Assembly (NCBI GenBank): GCA_964276025.1
Contig: CAXYDD010000002.1
Coordinates: forward strand, 124,001-188,000
Direction: 5' to 3'
From: Porticoccus sp964276025
Lineage (GTDB): Bacteria > Pseudomonadota > Gammaproteobacteria > Pseudomonadales > Porticoccaceae
Length of the DNA: 64,000 nt
Shown here in pieces: positions 44,979-52,510 of this stretch. The first letter of the stretch is position 1; each line of letters opens with the position of its first letter. The translations under genes were made by a program, and so were the position numbers. Below the pieces are notes generated by a model. The model did no database searches. It worked only from the letters and a program-made list of their open reading frames with translations, and was not told where the DNA came from.

Positions 44979-46304
44979 CTATGAATTTTGTGTTACAGCT
45001 ACATTCTTTTTCCAGACTATCCAGGAGAGAAATATCGCAGGTAAACCCATCAATGCAGCATAAAAGAAAAACACTTGATAACCAGCAGCGTCAACCAGTA
45101 AACCAGAAAATCCACTAAAAAATTTCCCTGGTAAAATCATCAGCGACGTAAAGAGTGCATACTGTGTCGCAGTGAAGGTTCGATTGGTCAAACTTGATAG
45201 ATAAGCAATGAATACCCCTCCTGAAAAACCTCCACTGATATTATCCCCACTTATTGCTAATATCAAACCACCCATCTCATTGCCTAAATTAGACAGATAT
45301 ACAAATAAAAGATTTGTTGTAGCAGTTAGTATCGCAGCGAAAATTAAAGGCCTATGAATACCGTAACGAAGAACACATAAGCCTCCTAAAAAGGCCCCTA
45401 GGAGGGTCATAAAAAAACCAAAGATCTTACTTACTCCTGCAATTTCAGACTTAGTGAAACCTAAATCTAAATAAAATGGATTAGCCATAATACCCATTGT
45501 AATATCGCTAAGTCGAAAGACAGATATGAATACTAAAATTATCAATGCATAAGAACCATTCCTTTTAAAAAACTCCAAAAATGGAGCCACAAAGGCTTCT
45601 TGCAACCAAAAAATTAAACGATCAATAAAATATCTTTTTTTATCATTCAAGTATGAAAATCGCTTATCTGGGTCATTGTTTGGCTCTGGTATTAGTAAAA
45701 CAGTAAATATGCCAATCAACATCAAAGTTGCCATGAAATAATATGCTATATCCCAGCTGTATACATCAGCCATATAAAGGGCGCCAGCTCCTGCTATTAA
45801 CATTCCGACTCTATATCCAAACTGATAGCCAGCAGCTAGGGCGCCTTGCATTTCATCTGTAGCTGATTCAATCCGAAATGCGTCGATAGCGATATCCTGA
45901 GTAGAGGAAGAAAAGGCAACTAAAACTGCACAGATAGCGAAATTAAATAGAGACACCCTTGGGTCAACAAGCACCATAGCAATTAATCCTAATATGATTC
46001 CTATTTGTCCAAGCAAAATCCAGCTTCTACGCTGACCAATTTTTGAGGTGAGCCATGGCACTTTTATTCGATCAACGACCGGTGCCCAAAAAAACTTTAT
46101 AGAGTAAGTCATTCCAACCCAACCAAAAAAACCGATACTAGTTCTACTAATGTCTAAATCAGTCAGCCATGCTGTCAATGTGCTAAAAACTAGTAAGAGC
46201 GGTAACCCAGCTGAGAATCCTAAAAATAACATTCGCATTACTTCTGGTTGACGATATATTTTAACTGCCTCGCCCCAACTTCCAGTTCCTTCCTGGAATT
46301 TCAT
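44979..46304 (-). CDS. ampG: muropeptide permease AmpG (MFS)
   Basis: AmpG imports GlcNAc-anhydro-MurNAc peptides into the cytoplasm for peptidoglycan recycling. The 441-residue protein is a 12-helix MFS transporter with the AmpG features LFLGFSAGLPLLLVFSTL, RRSWILLGQIG and the QDIAIDAFRIE motif. Ten bases separate it from fxsA on the same strand. AmpD, which acts on the imported muropeptides, is encoded at 48409-48960, so recycling genes cluster loosely here. It is divergent from the ABC transporter. Confidence 0.93.
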   Translation of the reverse strand: MKFQEGTGSWGEAVKIYRQPEVMRMLFLGFSAGLPLLLVFSTLTAWLTDLDISRTSIGFFGWVGMTYSIKFFWAPVVDRIKVPWLTSKIGQRRSWILLGQIGIILGLIAMVLVDPRVSLFNFAICAVLVAFSSSTQDIAIDAFRIESATDEMQGALAAGYQFGYRVGMLIAGAGALYMADVYSWDIAYYFMATLMLIGIFTVLLIPEPNNDPDKRFSYLNDKKRYFIDRLIFWLQEAFVAPFLEFFKRNGSYALIILVFISVFRLSDITMGIMANPFYLDLGFTKSEIAGVSKIFGFFMTLLGAFLGGLCVLRYGIHRPLIFAAILTATTNLLFVYLSNLGNEMGGLILAISGDNISGGFSGGVFIAYLSSLTNRTFTATQYALFTSLMILPGKFFSGFSGLLVDAAGYQVFFFYAALMGLPAIFLSWIVWKKNVAVTQNS

Positions 46305-46437
46305 TTAATTATTCCTCTTAATAATACTTATTTTCATATAGTACTTATCGCTCGCAAGCTATAATGTCAAAATAGTAAATAAAAAAGATTAATACCCTAA
46401 CAGATTCAGCTCATGATGCTATACACTTAATTGATAT

Positions 46438-47337
46438 ATGAAAGCGATCTTAGAAGTCTTCAATTTAACAAAATCATTCCGCTCTTTAAAGGCAGTTGAT
46501 GATGTATCTTTCAGTATACCTAAAGGTTCATGTTTTGGTTTATTGGGTCCCAATGGTGCAGGAAAAACTACAACTATTGAAATTATTGAGGGTATAAAAA
46601 AACCCACGACTGGAAAAATTTTATATAAAGGTAAAGAGCGAAATAGCGATTTTTCATCAGAAATGGGAATTCAATTTCAAACAACAGCCTTAATGGACTA
46701 TTTAAAAACTTATGAAGTTCTTAAGCTATTCTCAAAACTCTATCGACATACAAAATCTATCGACGAGTTAATCTATATATGTCAACTTGAAGAATTTTTG
46801 GATACCTACGCAACAAAACTTTCTGGTGGGCAGCGTCAAAGACTTCTGTTAGCTATTGCTTTAGTAAATGATCCAGAAATTCTTTTTTTAGATGAACCAA
46901 CAACAGGATTAGATCCTCAAGCTAGAAGAAATTTCTGGTCACTTATCCGAAATATAAAGAAAAATGGTAAAACTATCCTGCTCACTACTCATTACATGGA
47001 AGAGGCCGAGTTACTATGCGACCAATTAGTGATAATGGATAAGGGGAAAATAATAGAAGATGGCTCTCCAGCTAAGCTGCTAGAAAAAAACTTTGGACAC
47101 AGTTATGTCTGTATTAACCATGAAGATTTTAATATAACTGAAAATGCAATATATACTGATAAGATTTCAAGTTCTATCGAGGTACGAGAAGATTGTATTG
47201 CAATTGCCACTAGCGATATCGAAAAAACTTTGTCAGAGCTAGCATCCCAGGGAATTGCCTTGCAATCACTACAAGTAAGGAAGCCTTCTCTTGATGATTT
47301 ATTCTTGAAGTTAACAGGCCATCACCTCAGGGAGTGA
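46438..47337 (+). CDS. ABC transporter ATP-binding protein
   Basis: A 299-residue ABC ATPase of the DrrA/NodI/CcmA-like type. Walker A GPNGAGKT (37-44), signature LSGGQ (128-132), Walker B ILFLDEP (148-154) and the switch histidine in LLTTHYMEE are all present, with a C-terminal ~80-residue regulatory extension ending in RKPSLDDLFLKLTGHHLRE. It pairs with the ABC-2 permease nine bases downstream. No ribosome-binding site is visible before the ATG. Substrate unknown; such exporters move lipids, polyketides or antibiotics. Confidence 0.93.
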   Translation: MKAILEVFNLTKSFRSLKAVDDVSFSIPKGSCFGLLGPNGAGKTTTIEIIEGIKKPTTGKILYKGKERNSDFSSEMGIQFQTTALMDYLKTYEVLKLFSKLYRHTKSIDELIYICQLEEFLDTYATKLSGGQRQRLLLAIALVNDPEILFLDEPTTGLDPQARRNFWSLIRNIKKNGKTILLTTHYMEEAELLCDQLVIMDKGKIIEDGSPAKLLEKNFGHSYVCINHEDFNITENAIYTDKISSSIEVREDCIAIATSDIEKTLSELASQGIALQSLQVRKPSLDDLFLKLTGHHLRE

Positions 47338-47346
47338 TAAAAAAAA

Positions 47347-48399
47347 ATGAAAGAAATTTTTGCGCTATGGATGGCTAGAAATAGAGAGTACTACAGAGAC
47401 AAAGGATCATTATTTTGGTCTTTTATAGCCACCCCTTTAATTGTCATTATATTAGCTTTAGTTTTTTCATCTGAAAATCAAAAAATATTTCAAATCGGAA
47501 TACTTGGTCCTCAATTGAATTCGACAAACCAGTCACAGTCTACTTCAGACATACTTGTAAATTTGCTTTCTTCTGAGCCAACAATTGATTTAGTAGAATA
47601 CGAAAATATTGAAGTTATTATGAAGAAAATAAGACTTCATGAATTAGATATATTTTTGGATACTAAAAAAACCCCTCGTTATTGGATAAATCCTGAATCT
47701 GAGAAAGGCCTTTTACTAGAAACAATGTTATTGGCAAAATCTAAATTGACTAATTCTACAATTGTTTGGACAAGAGAGGAGGTGCTGGGTCAAAAAATAC
47801 GCTATATAGACTGGGCTATACCGGGTATTTTGGCTATGAACATAATGTTCAGCGGTTTGTGGGGAATTGGCTATATTATAGTTCGCTATAGAAAAAATGG
47901 GGTACTTAAAAGATTGAAAGTTACGCCATTAAGTGCGTGGAAATTTTTAGGGTCACAAGCCCTTTCAAGGGTATGTATAATGATATCGGTAACTACGATT
48001 GTATTTTTTGGCTGCAATCTCTTCATTGACTTCATGATGATTGGTAGTTATCTGCTTTTGCTTTTAGTTGCAGTATTTGGAAATCTTTCCATTATAAGTA
48101 TGTCACTATTGATGGCTGCGAGAACTTCTAGTGAGGATCTAGCAAATGGTCTTCTCAACCTAATAAGCTTTCCTATGCTTCTTCTTTCAGAATTATGGTT
48201 TTCTCTAGATGGCGCACCCGAGTGGTTGCAAAGTTTTTCAGAATTTCTTCCATTAACACATTTAGTATCAGCATCTAGGGCAGTCATGCTTGAGGGTGCA
48301 AGCTTTAACGATATAAGTTATCAATTAATTATTTTAAGTGTTATGACTTTTTTCTTTATAGGTCTTGCAGGTATCTTTTTTCGCTGGGATAACGATTAA
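47347..48399 (+). CDS. ABC-2 type transporter permease
   Basis: The 350-residue membrane partner of the preceding ATPase. It has one N-terminal helix (FIATPLIVIILALVF), a periplasmic domain of about 130 residues, then five helices, including the ABC-2 motif region AIPGILAMNIMFSGLWGIG and the conserved KRLKVTPLSAWKFLGSQ coupling segment, and ends FFIGLAGIFFRW. ATPase and permease form one two-gene unit; no accessory gene that would tell the substrate is present. It converges with ampD. Confidence 0.9.
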   Translation: MKEIFALWMARNREYYRDKGSLFWSFIATPLIVIILALVFSSENQKIFQIGILGPQLNSTNQSQSTSDILVNLLSSEPTIDLVEYENIEVIMKKIRLHELDIFLDTKKTPRYWINPESEKGLLLETMLLAKSKLTNSTIVWTREEVLGQKIRYIDWAIPGILAMNIMFSGLWGIGYIIVRYRKNGVLKRLKVTPLSAWKFLGSQALSRVCIMISVTTIVFFGCNLFIDFMMIGSYLLLLLVAVFGNLSIISMSLLMAARTSSEDLANGLLNLISFPMLLLSELWFSLDGAPEWLQSFSEFLPLTHLVSASRAVMLEGASFNDISYQLIILSVMTFFFIGLAGIFFRWDND

Positions 48400-48408
48400 T
48401 ATAAATAT

Positions 48409-48960
48409 TCAGTCCTTATCATCGAAATTTAAAGTATAGCGCTCCCAATCAAAATATGGACCTGGATCTGTTTTTCGACTAGGGGCTATATCTGAGTGCC
48501 CTGTAATACGATTTTTGTCAATTAACGGATATCGCTTTATTATTTCTTGGGTTACCTTAATGAGACTCTCATACTGAGCATCAGTGTATGGTTTGCTGTC
48601 ACTTCCAACTAACTCAATGCCAATAGAGAAATCATTACAGTTAGTTAAACCATTGTAGATTGATGCTCCAGCATGCCAAGCTCTATCGTTAAAACTTACA
48701 AACTGTATGAACCCTCCTTCACGATCAATTAATAGGTGTGCAGATACCCTTAAATTTGCAATTTTTTTAAAGTACGGATCTAAACTTGGGTCCAGATTAT
48801 TCATAAAAAAATCACAAATATATCCATTATCAAAATTTTCTGGCGGCAAGCTTATACTATGGATTACTAAAAGTGATATGTTTTCTATATCTGGACGGTT
48901 ATCCTGATTAGGTGATGGCTCACTTTGAGCTAAACTATACCAACCATTCGAATTAATCAT
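48409..48960 (-). CDS. ampD: 1,6-anhydro-N-acetylmuramyl-L-alanine amidase AmpD
   Basis: AmpD cleaves the stem peptide from anhydro-muropeptides in the cytoplasm, completing recycling and keeping ampC inducers low. The 183-residue protein has the zinc ligands H34 (LLVIHSISLP), H155 (GHSDIAPSRKTDPGP) and D165, the catalytic E116 (IGIELVG), and no signal peptide. It is convergent with the ABC permease and divergent from nadC, the usual ampD-nadC arrangement. Confidence 0.96.
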   Translation of the reverse strand: MINSNGWYSLAQSEPSPNQDNRPDIENISLLVIHSISLPPENFDNGYICDFFMNNLDPSLDPYFKKIANLRVSAHLLIDREGGFIQFVSFNDRAWHAGASIYNGLTNCNDFSIGIELVGSDSKPYTDAQYESLIKVTQEIIKRYPLIDKNRITGHSDIAPSRKTDPGPYFDWERYTLNFDDKD

Positions 48961-49130
48961 GAAAAATTTCCAGGGATCAGATTACTTTAGAAATTATTGC
49001 GTCTATAGACTACGATCAATAAAATATTAACTTCACAATTAAATATAAATCAGGTGGCGGCCTAATGCCAATAAGAATTTTAGGGAGTTTTTACAAAAGA
49101 GTGTGGTTGTTATACTAATTATAGGAGCAA

Positions 49131-49985
49131 ATGAGGTCCCTTATTATGTTAATCGATAAAAAATTGATGAAAGATATTAAAATCATTGTTGCCAGATCTC
49201 TATCAGAAGATATTGGTGATGGCGATATTACAGCTAAACTTATACCAGAGAATGTGGTATCTGATGCACTCGTTGTTACTAGGGAAAAAGCGATCCTTTG
49301 TGGTCAGGCTTGGTTCGATGAAGTATTTCATCAGCTGGATTCTCGCGTTACAGTAAAATGGCTAGCTCAGGATGGTGATGCATTGGAGCCAGACCAGCAT
49401 ATATGTAGGCTTAACGGTTCGGCTCGAAGCCTTTTAACAGGAGAAAGGACCGCACTCAATTTTCTTCAAACCTTATCTGGTACAGCTACAACAGCCAGAG
49501 AATATGCCACATTAGCATCTGAAAGCGGAATTAAGATTCTAGATACTCGAAAAACAATTCCAGGGCTACGGTTGGCCCAGAAATATGCTGTAGTTACTGG
49601 AGGATGTAAAAATCACCGGCTTGGATTGTATGATGCATTTCTTATTAAGGAGAATCATATTATTGCATGTGGTGGTATCAAGTCCGCTATTCTTAAAGCT
49701 AAAGAAATTTCTCCTGATAAACTGATTGAAGTAGAAGTAGAGAGTCTATCAGAACTCACTGAAGCACTAGATGCTAAGGTCGATATAGTCATGTTGGACA
49801 ATTTTGACTGCAAAATGATAAAACGAGCAATATCAATGAATACAGGAGATACTAAAATAGAGATATCAGGAAACATAGATAAGAACAATTTATCTAAAAA
49901 AATAATTATGAATGTAGATTATTTATCGTCCGGAAGCCTAACTAAAAATTGCCAAGCGATAGATTTCTCTATGAGGCTTTTGTAA
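49131..49985 (+). CDS. nadC: nicotinate-nucleotide diphosphorylase (carboxylating)
   Basis: NadC converts quinolinate and PRPP to nicotinate mononucleotide in de novo NAD synthesis. The 284-residue protein has the family motifs SEDIGDGDITA, GERTALNFLQTLSGTATTA, the phosphate-binding ILDTRKTIPGLRLAQKYAV and KNHRLGLYDAFLIKENHI, and EVEVESLSE. An alternative start at ATG 49146, nine bases after GAGG, is about equally good. Its stop overlaps the coaE ATG (TAATG). Confidence 0.96.
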   Translation: MRSLIMLIDKKLMKDIKIIVARSLSEDIGDGDITAKLIPENVVSDALVVTREKAILCGQAWFDEVFHQLDSRVTVKWLAQDGDALEPDQHICRLNGSARSLLTGERTALNFLQTLSGTATTAREYATLASESGIKILDTRKTIPGLRLAQKYAVVTGGCKNHRLGLYDAFLIKENHIIACGGIKSAILKAKEISPDKLIEVEVESLSELTEALDAKVDIVMLDNFDCKMIKRAISMNTGDTKIEISGNIDKNNLSKKIIMNVDYLSSGSLTKNCQAIDFSMRLL

Positions 49986-50587
49986 TGACATTTGTGGTCG
50001 GGCTGACTGGTGGTATTGGTAGCGGTAAAAGCACTGCAGGAAAATATTTTCAGGCATTGGGTATCGAGGTAATTGATGTGGATTTGATATCAAAAAATTT
50101 AGTAGAGACTGGATCAAACCTTCACCTTGAAATTGCGGCGTATTTCGGTAAAAAAAGTTTACTTGCAGATGGCTCTTTAAATAGATCATACATACGACGG
50201 GAAATCTTTAACTTTTCAAAAAAAAAGATGTGGTTGGAAGAACTTTTGCACCCACCAATTAAAGATAAGGTTTTAAACTCCCTAGGTTGTAGTTTAAGTC
50301 CATATGTAATATTAGAATCACCGCTACTATTAGAAACCAATCAATATAAGCTAACGGATAGAATCCTAGTAATAGATGTTTCAAAAAAAGTACAAATTCT
50401 TCGTGTTCGAAAGCGAGATAAGGTATCTAGGGATGCAATTGAATCTATAATTACATCACAAATGCCAAGGGTGCAAAAATTAAAGTTTGCTAATGATGTT
50501 ATCGAGAACACTGGTAGCATAGAAAAATTAAAGCTTAGCGTAGACTGTTTACACAAAAACTACCTTATTTTAGCAGAGAGGTCATAA
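49985..50587 (+). CDS. coaE: dephospho-CoA kinase
   Basis: CoaE phosphorylates dephospho-CoA at the ribose 3'-OH, the last step of coenzyme A synthesis. The ATG at 49985 gives 200 residues with the P-loop GGIGSGKST (9-17) and DVDLISKNLVE; upstream in-frame sequence belongs to nadC. The CoA domain (ESPLLLETN) and lid follow. It is translationally coupled to nadC and lies 29 bases before yacG. Confidence 0.96.
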   Translation: MTFVVGLTGGIGSGKSTAGKYFQALGIEVIDVDLISKNLVETGSNLHLEIAAYFGKKSLLADGSLNRSYIRREIFNFSKKKMWLEELLHPPIKDKVLNSLGCSLSPYVILESPLLLETNQYKLTDRILVIDVSKKVQILRVRKRDKVSRDAIESIITSQMPRVQKLKFANDVIENTGSIEKLKLSVDCLHKNYLILAERS

Positions 50588-50616
50588 ATTTTTTACCGTT
50601 TCTACAGAATGCAAAA

Positions 50617-50850
50617 ATGGAGAAATTTATCAAAAAATCAAACAGTAGAGAACATGTTACCGAAATCGCTTGCCCTACCTGTAGGGAGAGTGTCATTTGG
50701 GATAAAAGGTCTCTCCATAGACCATTTTGCTCTATACGTTGTAAGCAGATTGATTTTGGTGAATGGGCCACAGAAGGTTTTAAAATCCCAGCGAAAGAAG
50801 ACAATATAAAGCCTGATAACTCGGAGAAAGACGAAGATATTCAATATTAA
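50617..50850 (+). CDS. yacG: DNA gyrase inhibitor YacG
   Basis: YacG is a small zinc protein that binds GyrB and blocks gyrase activity in E. coli. The 77-residue product has the four-cysteine zinc site C19-C22 (ACPTC) and C38-C42 (FCSIRC), followed by IDFGEWATEGFKIPA and an acidic tail, all typical. It follows coaE and converges on mutT with three bases between the stops. Confidence 0.95.
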   Translation: MEKFIKKSNSREHVTEIACPTCRESVIWDKRSLHRPFCSIRCKQIDFGEWATEGFKIPAKEDNIKPDNSEKDEDIQY

Positions 50851-50853
50851 GAT

Positions 50854-51246
50854 TTATAATTTTTTTATGTTTTCTAAGATGCAATCGTCTGCTGCAGGAA
50901 ATTTATAAGAGCTTAATTTATCTATTGGAACCCAAACAATAACTTGACCTTCATTTCCTGTAGCATCACCAGAAAATTTTTTTACCACCCATACATCCAT
51001 AAATATCTGTTTTTCAGGGTAATCAAAATCAAATTTCATGAATGGAGTTGAATCAATGATAAAAATTCCTAGCTCCTCTTTAATCTCTCTTCTTAGGGCA
51101 TCAAGAGATGATTCACCCGCTTCAACTTTACCGCCAGGAAACTCCCATAAGCCCCCCTGAAATAAATGCTTCTTTCTTTTAGAGATTAAAATCTTATCAT
51201 TTGACCCCAGAATTAATCCTATAACAACATGCACTCTGTTCATCAA
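50854..51246 (-). CDS. mutT: 8-oxo-dGTP diphosphatase MutT
   Basis: MutT hydrolyses 8-oxo-dGTP and so prevents A:T to C:G mutations. The 130-residue protein has a complete Nudix box from G39 to G60 (GX5EX7REUXEEXGU, with E45, R53-E54 and E57-E58) and the MutT-type lead LWEFPGGKVE. Its start overlaps the argJ stop by four bases (51243-51246), as expected for the secA-argJ-mutT block of Gammaproteobacteria. Confidence 0.95.
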   Translation of the reverse strand: MMNRVHVVIGLILGSNDKILISKRKKHLFQGGLWEFPGGKVEAGESSLDALRREIKEELGIFIIDSTPFMKFDFDYPEKQIFMDVWVVKKFSGDATGNEGQVIVWVPIDKLSSYKFPAADDCILENIKKL

Positions 51247-52460
51247 CTTCGGTATTCCGAATTTATTTTGATATAGTCATGCGACAGGTCTGTTGTATAA
51301 ATTATTCCTGAAGAATCCCCTCGATTAAGATTGATGTTGATAGATATAGAGTCCTTGTCCATAATTTCTTGACCAAAATTTTCCATATAACTTAAGGCCC
51401 TTCCACCATTCTCAACAATAAGAACATTATCAAGATAAATCTGTATTTTTTTAATGTTGAGGTCTGATACTCCTGACATACCTATTGCTGAGAGAATTCT
51501 TCCCCAATTTGGATCGGAAGCAAAGAGAGCAGTCTTTACCAATGATGATTCGGCTATAGAGTAGGCTATTTGCAAGCATTCCGATTCTGTCCTTCCAGAA
51601 GATACTTTCACTGTAACGAACTTAGTTGCCCCTTCTCCATCTTGAACTACCTGACAAGCTAGGGATAAAAAAATATCCTTTAGATTCCCTAAAAATATTT
51701 TTTGGTCATCTGAAGATAACTCAGAGAAATCTACTCCAGACAATCCTGTTGCAACCAAAATTGCCGAGTCATTAGTAGACATATCTCCATCAACAGTAAT
51801 CCGATTAAAAGAGCAATCTACTACATTTCCAATAATCTTTTTGATTAATTCTTGGTCAATTGCCATATCCGTAGCGACATAAGTGAGCATGGTAGCCATA
51901 TCTGGCCTTATCATCCCAGAACCTTTCGCTATACCTGTAATGGTAATATTTTTTTCACTCAGCTTAAACTTAATACTGGCTCCTTTTGGTCTTGTATCAG
52001 TGGTAAGGATAGACATTGCAGCCGTATCCCAACCATTTTCAGATAATGATGAAAGTGCTGATGGTAGAGCTGAAATAATTCTATCAACAGGCAAATATTC
52101 ACCAATGACACCAGTAGAGAAGGGTAAAACTGTTTCTTTATTTACCGACACAGAATTCGCGATAGACTCACAAATAGACTCTGCATGCTGTTTACCTATA
52201 TCCCCAGTCCCAGCGTTAGCATTTCCAGTATTGGTAACCAAATAACGAATTTTATTTGAATAGATACGCTCCTTAGCTAGCTCGACTGGTGCTGCGCAAA
52301 ACAAGTTTTTTGTAAATGAACCGCCAATAGTGCTTCCCTCAGTTATCTCCATAACAACTAAATCTTTTTTTCCTGATTTTTTTATACCTGCACTTGAAAC
52401 ACCTAATTTAAAGCCAGGTACAGGATGCATTTTTGGAAAAAAATCTTTACCAACAGCCAT
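51243..52460 (-). CDS. argJ: bifunctional glutamate N-acetyltransferase / amino-acid acetyltransferase
   Basis: ArgJ recycles the acetyl group from acetylornithine to glutamate in arginine synthesis, and in bifunctional forms also uses acetyl-CoA. The 405-residue precursor has the autocleavage motif KGSGMIRPDMATML, with T190 as the nucleophile that begins the beta chain, plus TNTGNANAGTG and FASDPNWGRIL. Whether it also has the acetyl-CoA activity cannot be told from sequence. It lies 50 bases after secA and is coupled to mutT. Confidence 0.96.
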   Translation of the reverse strand: MAVGKDFFPKMHPVPGFKLGVSSAGIKKSGKKDLVVMEITEGSTIGGSFTKNLFCAAPVELAKERIYSNKIRYLVTNTGNANAGTGDIGKQHAESICESIANSVSVNKETVLPFSTGVIGEYLPVDRIISALPSALSSLSENGWDTAAMSILTTDTRPKGASIKFKLSEKNITITGIAKGSGMIRPDMATMLTYVATDMAIDQELIKKIIGNVVDCSFNRITVDGDMSTNDSAILVATGLSGVDFSELSSDDQKIFLGNLKDIFLSLACQVVQDGEGATKFVTVKVSSGRTESECLQIAYSIAESSLVKTALFASDPNWGRILSAIGMSGVSDLNIKKIQIYLDNVLIVENGGRALSYMENFGQEIMDKDSISININLNRGDSSGIIYTTDLSHDYIKINSEYRS

Positions 52461-52510
52461 AAATTTCTCACGATAATTTTAATAATATATTTAAATAAAA
52501 AACTGTTTTT

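Noticed and set aside
50609..50809. Alternative frame overlapping yacG
   Set aside because: yacG in the neighbouring frame has the complete four-cysteine zinc motif and family length.
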